The notes: generated by a model not told the origin, from the sequence alone. A stretch of DNA of 64,000 bases from Anaerobacillus sp. CMMVII (GCF_025377685.1 NZ_JACEHK010000001.1:550885-614884), one strand, 5' to 3'. Positions 18,649 through 28,253 are shown, counted from the stretch's first letter. Numbers and translations are program-made.

Positions 18649-19041
18649 TTGGATGAAAATAAAAAGAAGCTTTTAATTCGTAGTGTAGTGATCGGTGGTA
18701 TTGTTGGCTCACTTGCAGTTGCTTTTAAGTCAAAGGCAAAAGTGTGCACCTGTGTCACAAATTGCTACGAGAAAACAACAGAAGTTTTGAAATTCGTTAA
18801 TGAGAACCGAACGGAAATCATTGAGCAATTAAAAACGACTAGTGATAAAGTAACGAAGACGATTGATGAAACAAATCATGATTTAAAGGCTATCACGGAA
18901 AACATAAAGCACTTAAAAGATAGCTCTTCCCAAATGATCTCAACCGTACAAGAAACGAAAGATCATCTTGTGACGATGTATGAAACATGTAGAGAGAAAT
19001 TCGATGAAGGCCAAGAAATAGCCGACAAAAAAGATGCATAA
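18649..19041 (+). CDS. YtxH-like membrane-anchored coiled-coil protein
   Basis: About 130 residues from the TTG at 18649 (MDENKKKLLI). It has one N-terminal hydrophobic segment (LIRSVVIGGIVGSLAVAF), then VCTCVTNC, then a long charged helix with heptads (TTSDKVTKTIDETNHDLKAI...). That layout resembles YtxH/gas-vesicle-like general stress proteins of Bacillus. The TTG is chosen because AGGGGTG lies eight bases upstream; a longer frame opens at 18601. The closely spaced cysteines are unusual for the family. Function unknown. Confidence 0.55.
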   Translation: MDENKKKLLIRSVVIGGIVGSLAVAFKSKAKVCTCVTNCYEKTTEVLKFVNENRTEIIEQLKTTSDKVTKTIDETNHDLKAITENIKHLKDSSSQMISTVQETKDHLVTMYETCREKFDEGQEIADKKDA

Positions 19042-19070
19042 CTTCTTTCAAGTTTGCACATTATAATGAG

Positions 19071-19098
19071 CGAGGAGGGCGTTTCAGTCCTCCTTATA
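19071..19098 (+). terminator. Weak terminator-like hairpin
   Basis: GAGGAGG and CCTCCTT pair around a 9-nt loop behind the YtxH-like gene. There is no clear T run after it. Confidence 0.4.
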
Positions 19099-19139
19099 AA
19101 AACCATATACACTAGCCAATCATTCGGAACGATGTAAGG

Positions 19140-19346
19140 AAAGTTAGAACTGTTTTTTGAAGCAACATCTCAAATTGAGAGGTGTGATAACCTTGAACAT
19201 GGTAGTGCAACATTAGCAATTACCAATGAAAGAGGTGTTACCAGCAGACAAAAACCGCTACGGCCCTAGAACATCAATTTTGAATAGGCAGTAATGTGCT
19301 TATGGTTTTAAGAAGGTAATCACATGCCGTGGTTGCCTTCTTTTTT
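19140..19346 (+). ncRNA. Candidate structured RNA ending in a strong terminator (possibly 6S-like)
   Basis: No frame in this stretch looks coding, yet it is G+C richer and more structured than its surroundings. Visible hairpins are CATGGTA...TTACCAATG (19198-19228) and AAAACC...GGTTTT (19251-19308) enclosing GCCCTA/TAGGC. The terminator AGAAGGTAATCAC/GTGGTTGCCTTCT is followed by six T (19310-19346). The length of about 200 nt and blocks such as CCAATGAAAGAGGTG bring Bacillus 6S RNA to mind, but I cannot confirm it and could not fold a full closing stem. A T-box was considered and seems less likely. Confidence 0.4.
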
Positions 19347-19462
19347 ATCACGATTTTCTACATTATTGCTACAGATTTGTAACAGGCTAATCTATACAAA
19401 AGCTAATTTCTTCTATAAATTGAAAGTAGATAGACGTTAGTAAATGGAGATTGGGGTGCTTT

Positions 19463-20521
19463 ATGAAAAAGCATGTAGTATTTTTAGAAGTAGAAGGTGG
19501 AAATGATAAGGGTCCAGATGGTCTAAGACCAGATACGATGCCAATGATTAACTCATTGAAAAAAATGGGATGGACTGCTGAAGTTATTTTTTATAGAGAA
19601 GCTAAGAAGTCAGAGATTCTACAGACCATTGTCGAGTCAGCTGATGCTTATGTGAGTAGGATAAATCCTGGGAATTTAGAAGATGAAACAAGTTATTTTG
19701 ATATGCTGACTAGCTTAACTAATCAAGGTGTTATTGGTATGGAACGTCCAGAGGTAATGATGAGCTATGGTGCGAAAGATGTTCTAGTTAAGCTTCGTGA
19801 TACAAGCTTGGTACCTTCAAATACGTATGTTTATTATACAATGTCTGATTTTATAACCAATTTCCCAAAAGAGTTGGCTAAAGGAGAAAGAGTCCTGAAA
19901 CAAAACCGTGGCTCTACAGGTGAAGGTATTTGGCGTGTGGAGTTGTTGAACCAAAATGAAGTTGATGAAAATGGTGCCTTATTTTCAGCGAATGTTCAAT
20001 GCACAGAAGCGAAAGATAACCAAGTTCATCAATTTCAGTTGGGAGAGTTTCTAAACTTCTGTGAGCAATATATTGAAGGCGAAAATGGGATGCTTGTGGA
20101 TATGCCATTTCTACCAAGAATTGTTGAGGGAGAAATTCGCATATTGATGATCAATGACAAACCAGTAAATGTAGTACACAAAAAGCCAGCAGCAGAAGAA
20201 CATGCCTTTTCAGCAACCTTATTTTCCGGTGCTAGTTACCGCTACGATTCACCTTCTGAATGGCCTAATTTAATAAGCTTGTTTCAACAAAAATTACCAA
20301 TGGTTGTTGAGATTTTAGGTAATTATGACTTACCGCTCATTTGGACGGCAGATTTCATCTTAGATACGGATGAAAATGGGCAGGACAAATATATCTTAGG
20401 CGAAATGAATTGTTCTTGCGTAGGCTTTACATCTCACCTCGAATTAAGTGATGACGTCGCAGAAGCAATTATCAAGCTTGTTACCAAAAACAAAAGTAAA
20501 GAATTAGATAGACAATTCTAA
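19463..20521 (+). CDS. Cj0069-family ATP-grasp-like protein
   Basis: This 352-residue protein begins KKHVVFLEVEGGNDKGPDGL and contains an ATP-grasp pattern: VLKQNRGSTGEGIWRVEL (nucleotide-binding loop), IVEGEIRILMINDKP, and a terminal acidic/asparagine pair in YILGEMNCSCVGFTSH. This matches the family called Cj0069. ATP-grasp enzymes join a carboxylate to an amine or thiol through an acyl-phosphate; the substrates of this family are not known to me. The start follows GGGGTGCTTT. It ends with its own strong terminator and sits behind the candidate structured RNA. Confidence 0.7.
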   Translation: MKKHVVFLEVEGGNDKGPDGLRPDTMPMINSLKKMGWTAEVIFYREAKKSEILQTIVESADAYVSRINPGNLEDETSYFDMLTSLTNQGVIGMERPEVMMSYGAKDVLVKLRDTSLVPSNTYVYYTMSDFITNFPKELAKGERVLKQNRGSTGEGIWRVELLNQNEVDENGALFSANVQCTEAKDNQVHQFQLGEFLNFCEQYIEGENGMLVDMPFLPRIVEGEIRILMINDKPVNVVHKKPAAEEHAFSATLFSGASYRYDSPSEWPNLISLFQQKLPMVVEILGNYDLPLIWTADFILDTDENGQDKYILGEMNCSCVGFTSHLELSDDVAEAIIKLVTKNKSKELDRQF

Positions 20522-20524
20522 GTG

Positions 20525-20565
20525 AAAACCCCTTAGGTATAATGCATGTGCCTAAGGGGTTTTCT
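20525..20565 (+). terminator. Terminator after the ATP-grasp gene
   Basis: AAAACCCCTTAGG and CCTAAGGGGTTTT form a perfect 13-bp stem around a 13-nt loop. Confidence 0.85.
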
Positions 20566-20646
20566 TGTTGTTAAGAAAAGTATAAGTTTTTTACTAAAGG
20601 GGTATATCAAATGAAATATTGTCCTTAAGCCACATTGATTACCAAA

Positions 20647-20837
20647 GGTTGTTTTCAAAAGTTTATTGCTTAAGTAAATACTAAGATTTCACTACTTATT
20701 TAGATAAGTAGTGCTCTTTTCTAACTCAATTTATTGGGTGATATCTTCATCTAAGGTTCTGTTTATTTTTAGGTTAAAAAGCAACAAGTTTTTTTGTGCG
20801 ACGAGTAACCGCAGGAGCAATGTTTTAGAAAAGAGCC
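20647..20837 (-). repeat. Dispersed repeat family A, copy 3
   Basis: Inverted relative to copy 1. In reverse complement it reads GGCTCTTTTCTAAAACATTG at one end and carries the conserved interior TTAGATGAAGATATCACC and AAAAGAGCACTACTTA. It is the best preserved copy for the interior block. Confidence 0.7.
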
Positions 20838-20912
20838 ATAAATAAAAAAGATGTTTTAAAAACGGTGATCTAGGTTAAAGAATGGTAATCCGCTAGTTAA
20901 AGGAGGCACCAA

Positions 20913-21701
20913 ATGGGATTACAAAATGTGGTTGAAAAGTTAAGAAGTAATGAGTATAAAGGGAGTGTACTAACGATTTACTTAAATACTGACAGAGGTG
21001 AGTGTCAGAACAGCTCCTGGAAAATTAGATTAAAAAACGGCTTAAAGAGGCTTGAGGAATATGTTGCTCTAAGTTATGGTGAGAAAGAACGAAAACGGTT
21101 AAAAAAATTAACCAAAAAAGTAGAGAAAACTATCTATGATGCAAGGACAAATCTCCAAAAAAGCGTTGTTATTTTTGCTTCAGAAGAGGACAAGCTTTTC
21201 TCGGTGCATTATTTGCAAGTTTCCGTTGAAAATGAATTTTTCTTTGAAGGAAGCCCGGAGCTGTCACAGATTGAAAAAATACAGAAAAACTACGAAAGAA
21301 GTGGAGTCATCATCGCTAATGAAGCGGAGATTATATTAATGCACTCGGAATTAGGGGATCTTGAGGTAATAAACAAGTTTGAGTTCGAGGCTTATACAGA
21401 TGACTGGCGATTGTTTGAAGGTACAACCGCATCGGAAAGAATGGGAACACGAGCAAATCACCGTGACCATTATCAGGAAAGATATGAAGCTAATCAACAA
21501 CGTTGGCTGAGGAGTATCATTTCGGTCATTGAAAAAAGTGCCAGTCAACAAAAATGGAGTCATGTTCATATTATTGGACAAGCCAATTACCTAGCATTAT
21601 TAGAAAATGAGTTGAATATTCCGATCAAAAATGTACTTCGGAAAACGGTTTCAACAATTAATCAGAAAAAAGTGATAAATAGAGAGATTTTGGCGATATA
21701 A
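20913..21701 (+). CDS. VLRF1-family (aeRF1-like) release-factor-fold protein
   Basis: A 262-residue protein with the pattern of the Vms1-like/VLRF1 group in Bacillus: an N-terminal GSVLTIYLNTDRGE segment, a basic helical stretch, then a SVVIFAS...beta-rich middle and a charged GTRANHRDHYQERYEANQQR stretch. The aeRF1 fold is related to peptidyl-tRNA hydrolases acting in ribosome rescue. The catalytic glutamine or arginine region of eukaryotic Vms1 is not unambiguous here. The start follows AAAGGAGGCACCAA. The family call is from overall pattern only. Confidence 0.5.
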   Translation: MGLQNVVEKLRSNEYKGSVLTIYLNTDRGECQNSSWKIRLKNGLKRLEEYVALSYGEKERKRLKKLTKKVEKTIYDARTNLQKSVVIFASEEDKLFSVHYLQVSVENEFFFEGSPELSQIEKIQKNYERSGVIIANEAEIILMHSELGDLEVINKFEFEAYTDDWRLFEGTTASERMGTRANHRDHYQERYEANQQRWLRSIISVIEKSASQQKWSHVHIIGQANYLALLENELNIPIKNVLRKTVSTINQKKVINREILAI

Positions 21702-21839
21702 CGAATGAAAGTTTTGCATTTTAATAGATGCTATGCTAGTATTATATGTATCTAGAGCAATGCTTTAGTAGCTTTGCCAGTTAATGGTGAAGTAAAATCT
21801 AACATGTGTCAAGGCACGTATTTTAGGAGGCAATTTATA

Positions 21840-22040
21840 ATGCAAAACGGTAAAGTAAAATGGTTTAACGCTGAAAAAGGTTTCGGATTTATCGAAGTTG
21901 AAGGTGGAAACGATGTATTCGTTCACTTCTCTGCTATCCAAGGCGACGGATTCAAATCTTTAGAAGAAGGTCAAGAAGTTTCTTTTGAAGTTGTTGAAGG
22001 TAACCGCGGACCTCAAGCTGCTAACGTAACTAAACTTTAA
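21840..22040 (+). CDS. csp: Cold-shock protein, CspB/CspD type
   Basis: A complete 66-residue cold-shock domain. It has both RNA-binding motifs, KGFGFI (RNP1) and VFVHF (RNP2), and the standard start [14 protein letters not shown]. These proteins bind single-stranded RNA and DNA and melt secondary structure. The ribosome site TAGGAGGCAATTTATA is strong. A leader of roughly 100 nt or more (21730-21839) without a gene fits the long 5' UTRs that control csp genes. The gene ends in its own terminator. Confidence 0.97.
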   Translation: MQNGKVKWFNAEKGFGFIEVEGGNDVFVHFSAIQGDGFKSLEEGQEVSFEVVEGNRGPQAANVTKL

Positions 22041-22056
22041 TTTTTAAAAACAATAA

Positions 22057-22088
22057 ACAACAGCTCTCACATTTGTGAGAGCTGTTTT
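22057..22088 (+). terminator. Terminator after csp
   Basis: AACAGCTCTCAC and GTGAGAGCTGTTTT form a 12-bp stem with a short loop. It also lies opposite the end of the convergent MFS gene. Confidence 0.85.
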
Positions 22089-22094
22089 CCGATT

Positions 22095-23299
22095 CTAGAT
22101 GGCATTGTATTTTCTTTCATCGACTTCCTGTACCTCGGCCTTTTGAGTGAAAATCAAGCCTGCGACTAAGACGAATAAGAGCATTCCACTAATAGAATAG
22201 TAGATGCTACCAGTTTCAAATAGATCGATGAAAAATCCACCAACAACTGGTCCGGCGATACTCCCTAAAGCAAAGCAGATCGAAACCATCACATTTCCAG
22301 TAGGAATTAATGAGCTAGGAATTAAGTCAGCTAGATAAGCAATTCCTAACGAAAAGGTTGAACCTAAGAACATTCCGGCGACAATAAAGGAAATCAATAA
22401 ACCAGTCATTGACGCTTCAAAAAAGGCCATCGAAACAAATGAAACGAAGCCAAGAAAAAGTACAGAAAGTAGGACGTTTTTCCGTCCAATCTTATCACTA
22501 AGCATCCCTAAAGGAAGCTGCGTGATTAAACTACCGAATACGAAGGATGGCAGTAGGATAGAGACCCATTCAATTGAAATCCCTGATCGCATGGCATAGA
22601 CTGGGAAACTTCCATGTAGAGAAGCTTCTAATAGCCATAACAAAAACCTGGTAGCAACGCAAACCATGCTAATGAGAGGACTTTTTTGTATCTTGCAAAC
22701 GTATTAAGGTGGGAACCAGTTTGAATTTCATTATCTGGCCACTCATTCCGCAGCAGCATAATAAAAATCCACGAAAACAAACTTGTAACTGAAGCAATAA
22801 CAAACGGCAAATATTCATTAATTGAAAGTAAACGTGTCATTAAAGGACCAATTCCAAACCCAATCCCGAAGGCTAACCCATAAATTGATAAGTTTCGACC
22901 TCGCTTTGCTTTAGGACTAGTCGAGGTAATCCATACTTGGGTAGCATAATGAATGAGATTATCCCCAATCCCAACGATAACTCGAAGGATAAACCAAAAC
23001 CAGAACACCTGCCAAAATGGGAACAACAGTAATGAAATAGCAACTAAAATTAACCCAGTAACAATGACTGGTTTGTATCCAAAAGTTCGTACAGGTTTTT
23101 CAATTAATGGTGAGATTAAAAGAATTCCAATGTAAAGGCCTGCTGCGTTCAGTCCGTTTAACGATGAAGAAACTCCAATTTGTTCGAGCATAATTGCAAG
23201 AAGAGGAAGAAGCATTCCTTGAGAAAAGCCTGCAATCATGACCATCCCAACTAACACCCAATAACGATAGACGGGATTATTTGGCTGTACGGCTTGCAT
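22095..23299 (-). pseudogene. MFS transporter (YfkF-like), one frameshift
   Basis: The joined frames give a 12-helix major facilitator of about 401 residues. The N-terminal half contains LRVIVGIGDNLIHY and the signature-like PKAKRGRNLSIYGLAFG; the C-terminal half contains GMLSDKIGRKNVL, the loop between two helices. The break is in the T5 run near 22645: a sixth T gives LLPGFLLWLLEASLHGSFP and continuity. MFS exporters or importers of this type move small molecules against a proton gradient; no substrate can be assigned. The neighbouring yfk-type genes suggest equivalence to B. subtilis yfkF. Confidence 0.75.
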
Positions 23300-23460
23300 A
23301 TAAAAACCCCATTCGAGTAAAATTTTTTTAAGAATTATCCACTCCTTATTGTAACTTTTCTCATAAAGGATGCAAGGATAAAAGTTTGCTTCTTAAAAGA
23401 TGACGAATTCTCGCTGAATGTATAAAATGATAAACAGGATAAAGAAAAAGGAGAGATACG

Positions 23461-23843
23461 ATGAAATTTTTTATGAAGGAAAATGGCTTTGAAACTGAAG
23501 TGGAGTATGGTAAATTGCAAATTTGTGGTGATGAGAAATATGGATATCGCCCGTATCAACTTTTGGTCTCAGCAGTAGCAGTATGTAGTGGTGGCATTCT
23601 GAGGAAAGTATTAGAAAAAAAGCGAATTTCTTTTTCTGATATCACGGTAACGACAGAAGTTGAACGCAATGAGAAAAAGCAAATAGCATTAGTAAGATAC
23701 ATATGCACTTTTCTATCACAGGTACTGGCTTAACAGATGAAATCGTTGAAAAGTGTCTGAAATTAACCAGAAAAAATTGTTCGATGGTTCAATCAGTTGA
23801 AGGTAGTATCGAGATTACGGAGTCATTTGAAATTAAGGAATAG
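23461..23843 (+). pseudogene. OsmC-family protein, one frameshift
   Basis: OsmC-like proteins are dimeric thiol peroxidases that remove organic hydroperoxides. The two frames join to about 127 residues. The peroxidatic cysteine lies in SAVAVCSGGILRKVLE (about C39), and the resolving cysteine in KLTRKNCSMVQSVEGSIEI. The frame is lost near 23698; one extra A gives VRIHMHFSITGTGLTDEIVE. The start follows AAAGGAGAGATACG. Both cysteines are kept, so the gene is probably functional in the organism. Confidence 0.75.
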
Positions 23844-23865
23844 TGTTATTAACCATGATATAAAC

Positions 23866-23898
23866 GAAAAAAAGGGCTGCGGCAATGCAGCCTTTTTC
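23866..23898. terminator. Bidirectional terminator
   Basis: AAAAAGGGCTGC and GCAGCCTTTTT pair between the convergent OsmC and PNPOx-like genes. Confidence 0.8.
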
Positions 23899-23907
23899 CT
23901 ATTACAA

Positions 23908-24312
23908 TTACATAATCGTCGTTTCGTGATTGCCTTCAACTAATTCGATATGTTCTGGTTCAATTTTTAATAAGCAATACTCAGGATCATTTGGACCTTC
24001 TAACCAAGGTGTCAATTGGTCATTCCAATACTTTTCTTTTAATTGTTGGTCATTTACGACGGTTGCGGTTCCTTGAAGCTCAATGTATTTATCGCCTTTT
24101 TGATCAAAACCTAAAAGCACATGTACGTTAGGGTTGTCTTCAATTTCCTCTACTTTATGTGTTTTCTTATTTGTGGCTGTATAAAGTTGTAATTCATCAT
24201 GAAAGAACATCATATACCTTGCATGAGGCTTGTTTCCCTGCATGGTAGATAACACACCGACATGGTCGCTATCGATGATATTTATTACTTGTTGCAGATT
24301 GTTGTTGTCCAT
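23908..24312 (-). CDS. Pyridoxamine 5'-phosphate oxidase-like general stress protein
   Basis: A 134-residue split-barrel flavin-binding protein. The pattern MDNNNLQQVINIIDSDHVGV, LSTMQGNKPHARYMMF, and YIELQGTATVV is that of the general stress protein 26 (YdaG) group, which binds FMN or related cofactors. The start at 24312 follows GGAAGGGAG with good spacing; a longer in-frame start exists at 24330. No partner gene is adjacent. About 220 bp upstream (24330-24549) hold no gene; a TTAGAAAAGAGCC fragment there looks like a scrap of repeat A. Confidence 0.8.
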   Translation of the reverse strand: MDNNNLQQVINIIDSDHVGVLSTMQGNKPHARYMMFFHDELQLYTATNKKTHKVEEIEDNPNVHVLLGFDQKGDKYIELQGTATVVNDQQLKEKYWNDQLTPWLEGPNDPEYCLLKIEPEHIELVEGNHETTIM

Positions 24313-24549
24313 TTTGGTACTCCCTTCCAATTTATCTAAGGGTAAGATGGAACGATCCCCTCTAGTTAGTTTTTTGTTCTAAACTTGATTTCATTCATTT
24401 TTTTTATAGTGCTTTCATTTTAGTCCTTTTCGGTAAAAAATTTGTGTTAGAAAAGAGCCAGATGACCAGAGAGAGTAACACTCTAGGTAAAAAATTGGTT
24501 TAATAAGGTAACCTAAGTTTAATCATCGAGGATATAATAAAAACAACTC

Positions 24550-25167
24550 CTATTGAAGATGGCCGTGATCGCGTTGATTGCTGCCTTTTGTTTTTACTTC
24601 CGTAAACAGCTGATTATTTTGGTTTTGTGCCGGTATAATAGTCGGTGGAGGGATTTGCCCGCCAGGAAGCTTGCTATGGATATAATTAATTAAGAGTTGA
24701 AGATCCTGCTTTGTGGCAGGTTGGGCATGTTCTTTTAATAATAGACCGATTTGTCCACTTGGCTCGATAGTAGCCATTTGTACATCGGAAAATTGTTTAA
24801 CACTTTCTTGACGAAGCCTTACTTCAAGCTGATCGATGGTTAAACGTAGCCTCTTTAGATTTTTTTCTAATACCACACCGTTTTCAATGACGAGTATACC
24901 TTTCCCAGTAATAAACGACTCGAATTTATCATTTTTCATTTGAATAAATTCCATAAAAATAAGCACTAGGACAAGCAGTAAAGCAATTAGAAATGTAACA
25001 AAAATATTGCGGTTACTCACTGGTTGTATCATTAAGTTCCCAATTGAAATCATGATGACGGTTTGTGAAACAGTTAGCTGGGAGATTGATTTTCTTCCCG
25101 CTAATCGTAAAACAAGTGAACCGACAATAACGATTAAGATTGATTTCCAAACCCAATGGAAATCCAT
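24550..25167 (-). CDS. DUF421 membrane protein (YetF-like)
   Basis: About 205 residues. There are three N-terminal transmembrane helices (residues about 5-75), then the conserved soluble DUF421 domain with ESFITGKGILVIENG and LTIDQLEVRLRQESVKQFSDVQMATIEPSGQIG. The C-terminal tail is Gln/Asn rich. YetF-type proteins are spore or envelope membrane proteins of unclear activity in Bacillus. The ATG at 25167 (MDFHW) is preferred because GTAGGTGAG lies just upstream; a GTG start nine bases earlier is possible. Confidence 0.8.
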   Translation of the reverse strand: MDFHWVWKSILIVIVGSLVLRLAGRKSISQLTVSQTVIMISIGNLMIQPVSNRNIFVTFLIALLLVLVLIFMEFIQMKNDKFESFITGKGILVIENGVVLEKNLKRLRLTIDQLEVRLRQESVKQFSDVQMATIEPSGQIGLLLKEHAQPATKQDLQLLINYIHSKLPGGQIPPPTIIPAQNQNNQLFTEVKTKGSNQRDHGHLQ

Positions 25168-25361
25168 TAATCTCACCTACTTTAAAAAAGATATATGAGG
25201 TAAGTTTCCATTAATATGCAATTATTATTCTAGTGCAGTTTATTAATTGAAAAAGTCTTTGCTATCTATCTAATTTTGATAGATAATATTTATTTACTTA
25301 CTTTTAGACGTGGTACTTAAAAACGTACACACGAGCAAATGCTAATTAAGGAGTTTTTGAA

Positions 25362-25964
25362 ATGATAATTAAAAGAATACTTAGTTTCCTGTTAGGGTTA
25401 ATCATCCTCTCACTAGGAATAAGCTTTTCCATTCTTTCAGATCTAGGTGCCGGGGCTTGGGATGCATTGTCTGTTGGATTAGCAAATTTAACTGGATTTA
25501 CGGTAGGTACTTGGACCATCTTAGTTGGAGTGATATTAATTTTTATTAATGCACTGCTTCTGAAAAATCGGCCTGATTTCATTGCAATGGTTACGGTATT
25601 GATCATAGGCTACTTCATTGACTTTTGGCTATTAGTTATTTTTCCTAATTTTGTTGTAGGAACAATCGTAATGCAAGTTATCATCTTACTTAGTGGTGTT
25701 CTGCTTATGGGGTTTGGTATTGCCACGTACTTGCAGGGGAAATTTGCTGTTGTACCTATTGATCGCTTTATGTTAGCGATACAAAAGCGGGCCAAGGTTA
25801 GTTTAGGGGTTGCTAAGACATTGGGTGAGGTGACGGCTTTAATTCTTGCCTTCATTGTCGGAGGGCCAGTTTGGGTCGGGACTATTATTGTCACGTTATC
25901 GATTGGACCACTTATCCAAATCTTTTTCCCACACTTAGAACGTTTAATTCATGGTTCTAACTAA
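25362..25964 (+). CDS. YczE/YitT-type integral membrane protein
   Basis: A 200-residue protein with five or six transmembrane helices. Its opening FLLGLIILSLGISFSILSDL, then GAGAWDALSVGLANLTGFTVGTWTI matches the YczE/YyaS/YitT family (LG-G-WD-L--GL). The repeated half near GVAKTLGEVTALILAFIVGG is also typical. B. subtilis YczE affects bacillaecin/surfactin-linked peptide production, but the biochemical role is not known. The start follows TAAGGAGTTTTTGAA. It stands alone. Confidence 0.8.
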   Translation: MIIKRILSFLLGLIILSLGISFSILSDLGAGAWDALSVGLANLTGFTVGTWTILVGVILIFINALLLKNRPDFIAMVTVLIIGYFIDFWLLVIFPNFVVGTIVMQVIILLSGVLLMGFGIATYLQGKFAVVPIDRFMLAIQKRAKVSLGVAKTLGEVTALILAFIVGGPVWVGTIIVTLSIGPLIQIFFPHLERLIHGSN

Positions 25965-26118
25965 ATAATTCCTTAACAAATGTAGTTGCGAATCATTTTG
26001 AACTCAGTAGCGAAAATAATAATTAGGAAATTCATAAAAGGTGGATAAATTTTTCTTCCTTCGAAAAAATAACGGTAGCCACTTTTGTAAATATCGTTAT
26101 TTTAGGAGGGAAATTGCA

Positions 26119-26913
26119 TTGAAAAAATTAATGATTATTTTTACCTTGTTTTGCTTACTAGTAAGCCAGCCTTTTTCAGCTTTTGCAGAGGATAAAGAAG
26201 AAGATAAGGGAATCCCTAATTATGTCTTAAATATCTCCAAGGAGAATACGTATCCAAATCCTACTCAAGATTTGCCATATTTACAACCTAGTGAATTGGC
26301 TCAAGAGCTATTGGATACGGCGAATGTTCCGATTGAGAACCCTGAATTAATTAGGATATTAAATGAGTCGACAATTAAGGGGAACAAACTCGCACTTACG
26401 TTAAATGCTTCCATTTATCTAGGTCAGTGGCCTTTGGCATATGAGTCTCAAGAAACGAGTGTCAATTGGGAGTATCAAAAGGTAAACACGAATTATCATG
26501 ATAATCGTGGGGCAACTGCGCCAAAAAGAATTCAATACACTCAAGAACAACAAAAGAAGGTTAATGGTGGTTTAACAGCGCAAATCCCAAACAGTGACGA
26601 AGTTCAAAAAATGATGATGATTAAAGCAGCCGAAAAGACAGGTCTACCATTAGCTTTATCAACTGTGATTGGTCACGGTACGAAGAAAGAGCAAGTATAT
26701 AATGTGCCGATCAAACAGGTTGGATATTTATATTCGTATGTTCCAGCCGCTAACGAAAAAGGGAAAGTAACCTATGGCGAAGTGTACTTAATTATCAAAG
26801 GCGGTAAAAAGCGCATTGAAGTGAAAAACGTGACTCAACAAGGGATCGGAGCATGGATCCCTGTTCAAGACCATGTGGCACTTAAATTTTACTCAGCAAA
26901 TCAACCACGATAA
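26119..26913 (+). CDS. yfkD: YfkD-like exported protein
   Basis: A 264-residue secreted protein with a signal peptide (KKLMIIFTLFCLLVSQPFSAFA, cut after AFA) followed by a soluble domain typical of YfkD: IPNYVLNISKENTYPNPTQD, and ELIRILNESTIKGNKLAL. Function unknown; in B. subtilis it is sigma-B-linked and adjacent to yfkA/B. TTG at 26119 is the start, since AGGAGGG is seven bases before it; a longer frame without a ribosome site opens at 26041. It converges with yfkAB on a shared terminator, as in the Bacillus order. Confidence 0.8.
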   Translation: MKKLMIIFTLFCLLVSQPFSAFAEDKEEDKGIPNYVLNISKENTYPNPTQDLPYLQPSELAQELLDTANVPIENPELIRILNESTIKGNKLALTLNASIYLGQWPLAYESQETSVNWEYQKVNTNYHDNRGATAPKRIQYTQEQQKKVNGGLTAQIPNSDEVQKMMMIKAAEKTGLPLALSTVIGHGTKKEQVYNVPIKQVGYLYSYVPAANEKGKVTYGEVYLIIKGGKKRIEVKNVTQQGIGAWIPVQDHVALKFYSANQPR

Positions 26914-26951
26914 AAAAATCTTGGGTGCCAATGAGCACCCAAGATTTTTTA
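26912..26951. terminator. Bidirectional terminator between yfkD and yfkAB
   Basis: AAAAAAATCTTGGGTGCC and GAGCACCCAAGATTTTTT form a stem of about 15 bp with T runs on both strands. Confidence 0.85.
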
Positions 26952-26953
26952 TT

Positions 26954-28075
26954 TCAGACATTTTTTTCGATTTTTGCTTGTTGCTTCGTAAAATCAGTCG
27001 TTGGATAATAGGTATCTTTCACAAGAAGATTTGGGCCTAAGCATTTTACGTGTTTACAATGACATGACAAGCTTTTGGCAACAGCGGTGGCGTTCCAGTT
27101 ATTATAGGCTTCGATTAAGGATGTTTCCTGAACATTCCCTAGCGAAGGCACGTCTCCAAAGTCAGTAACGATTATCTCACCATCAAATATATTTACATTT
27201 AACCTTGAACGACCATCTGGATCGTTACGAACAGTAACATTTTTTTCTCGATAAAGACGCTCTAGCAAGGCGACGTCTGCTTCTCTCTCACTGCATGCAT
27301 AAAAGGGGAGTGTCCCAAATAACATCCAGACGTTTTCATTGCGATGATTTAAAAGACGATGAATGCCATCCTGAAGTTCTGAAATTGAGGCAACTTCTAA
27401 AGAACTAGCAAAATCACTCGGGTACATCGGATGAACTTCATGACGCTGGCAGCCCATTTCAACAATTTGATCATGAATGGATTCTAAATGAGGAAGAGTG
27501 CGCTTATTAATCATCGTTTCAGCAGAGACGATAACCCCTTGGCTCGTCAGTGCTTTTGCATTTTCAATCATCCGCGTAAAATAGAGGGCCCTTTGCTCGT
27601 AGGATGGTTTTTTGTCCATCATCGCAAATCCAATCTCCGCAAAGTCTTCAACACTACCGTAATTATGAGAAATATGAAGAACATCTAAATATGGGACGAT
27701 CTTTTGGTAGCGGCTCAATTCTAACGTTAAATTTGAATTTATTTGTGTCCTAACACCTCTTTGATGGGCATACTTCAAAAGGGGGACAACATATTCATCC
27801 ACGGACTTCATTGATAGCATCGGTTCGCCACCAGTAATACTTAGTGAGCGCAGATCAGGAATTTCTTCTAAGCGCTGCAGTATTAACTCTAAGGGTAAAG
27901 GTTTGGGATCCTTCGTTTGTAATGTATAGCCAACAGCACAATGCTCACAGCGCATGTTACATAATGTCGTTGTTGTGAACTCAACATTAGTTAAACGCAT
28001 CTCACCATATTCTTCTATGTCTAGATATGCTTCCCACGGATCATAGGAAGGAGTAATTGCTTTTAAATTTTTCAA
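26954..28075 (-). CDS. yfkAB: Radical SAM protein YfkAB
   Basis: A 373-residue radical SAM enzyme. The iron-sulphur motif CNMRCEHC (CxxxCxxC) is at about residues 38-45, followed by SITGGEPMLS (GGE motif). A C-terminal cysteine cluster CHCKHVKC (about 342-349) may hold a second cluster, as in SPASM-like enzymes. In B. subtilis yfkA and yfkB form one protein, and the single frame here agrees. The reaction is unknown. The start follows GAGAGGAAGTTACG. Confidence 0.88.
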   Translation of the reverse strand: MKNLKAITPSYDPWEAYLDIEEYGEMRLTNVEFTTTTLCNMRCEHCAVGYTLQTKDPKPLPLELILQRLEEIPDLRSLSITGGEPMLSMKSVDEYVVPLLKYAHQRGVRTQINSNLTLELSRYQKIVPYLDVLHISHNYGSVEDFAEIGFAMMDKKPSYEQRALYFTRMIENAKALTSQGVIVSAETMINKRTLPHLESIHDQIVEMGCQRHEVHPMYPSDFASSLEVASISELQDGIHRLLNHRNENVWMLFGTLPFYACSEREADVALLERLYREKNVTVRNDPDGRSRLNVNIFDGEIIVTDFGDVPSLGNVQETSLIEAYNNWNATAVAKSLSCHCKHVKCLGPNLLVKDTYYPTTDFTKQQAKIEKNV

Positions 28076-28253
28076 ACGTAACTTCCTCTCTAATGCATTT
28101 TAAAAATTTATAACTTATATTAGGGTAATTAAATATTACCGTACTTAATACATTCTACATTATATTAACGGTTAGAATAATAGCAAAAACTTTGTTTTCG
28201 AAGCAAAACAATACTATACTAAGGAAGTATAGAATCGAAAGGGGTAATTCAAC

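Noticed and set aside
19140-19346. T-box leader
   Set aside because: GAGGTGTTACCAGC is only a poor match to the T-box core and lies about 80 nt before the terminator. The next gene is not an aminoacyl-tRNA synthetase or amino-acid gene.
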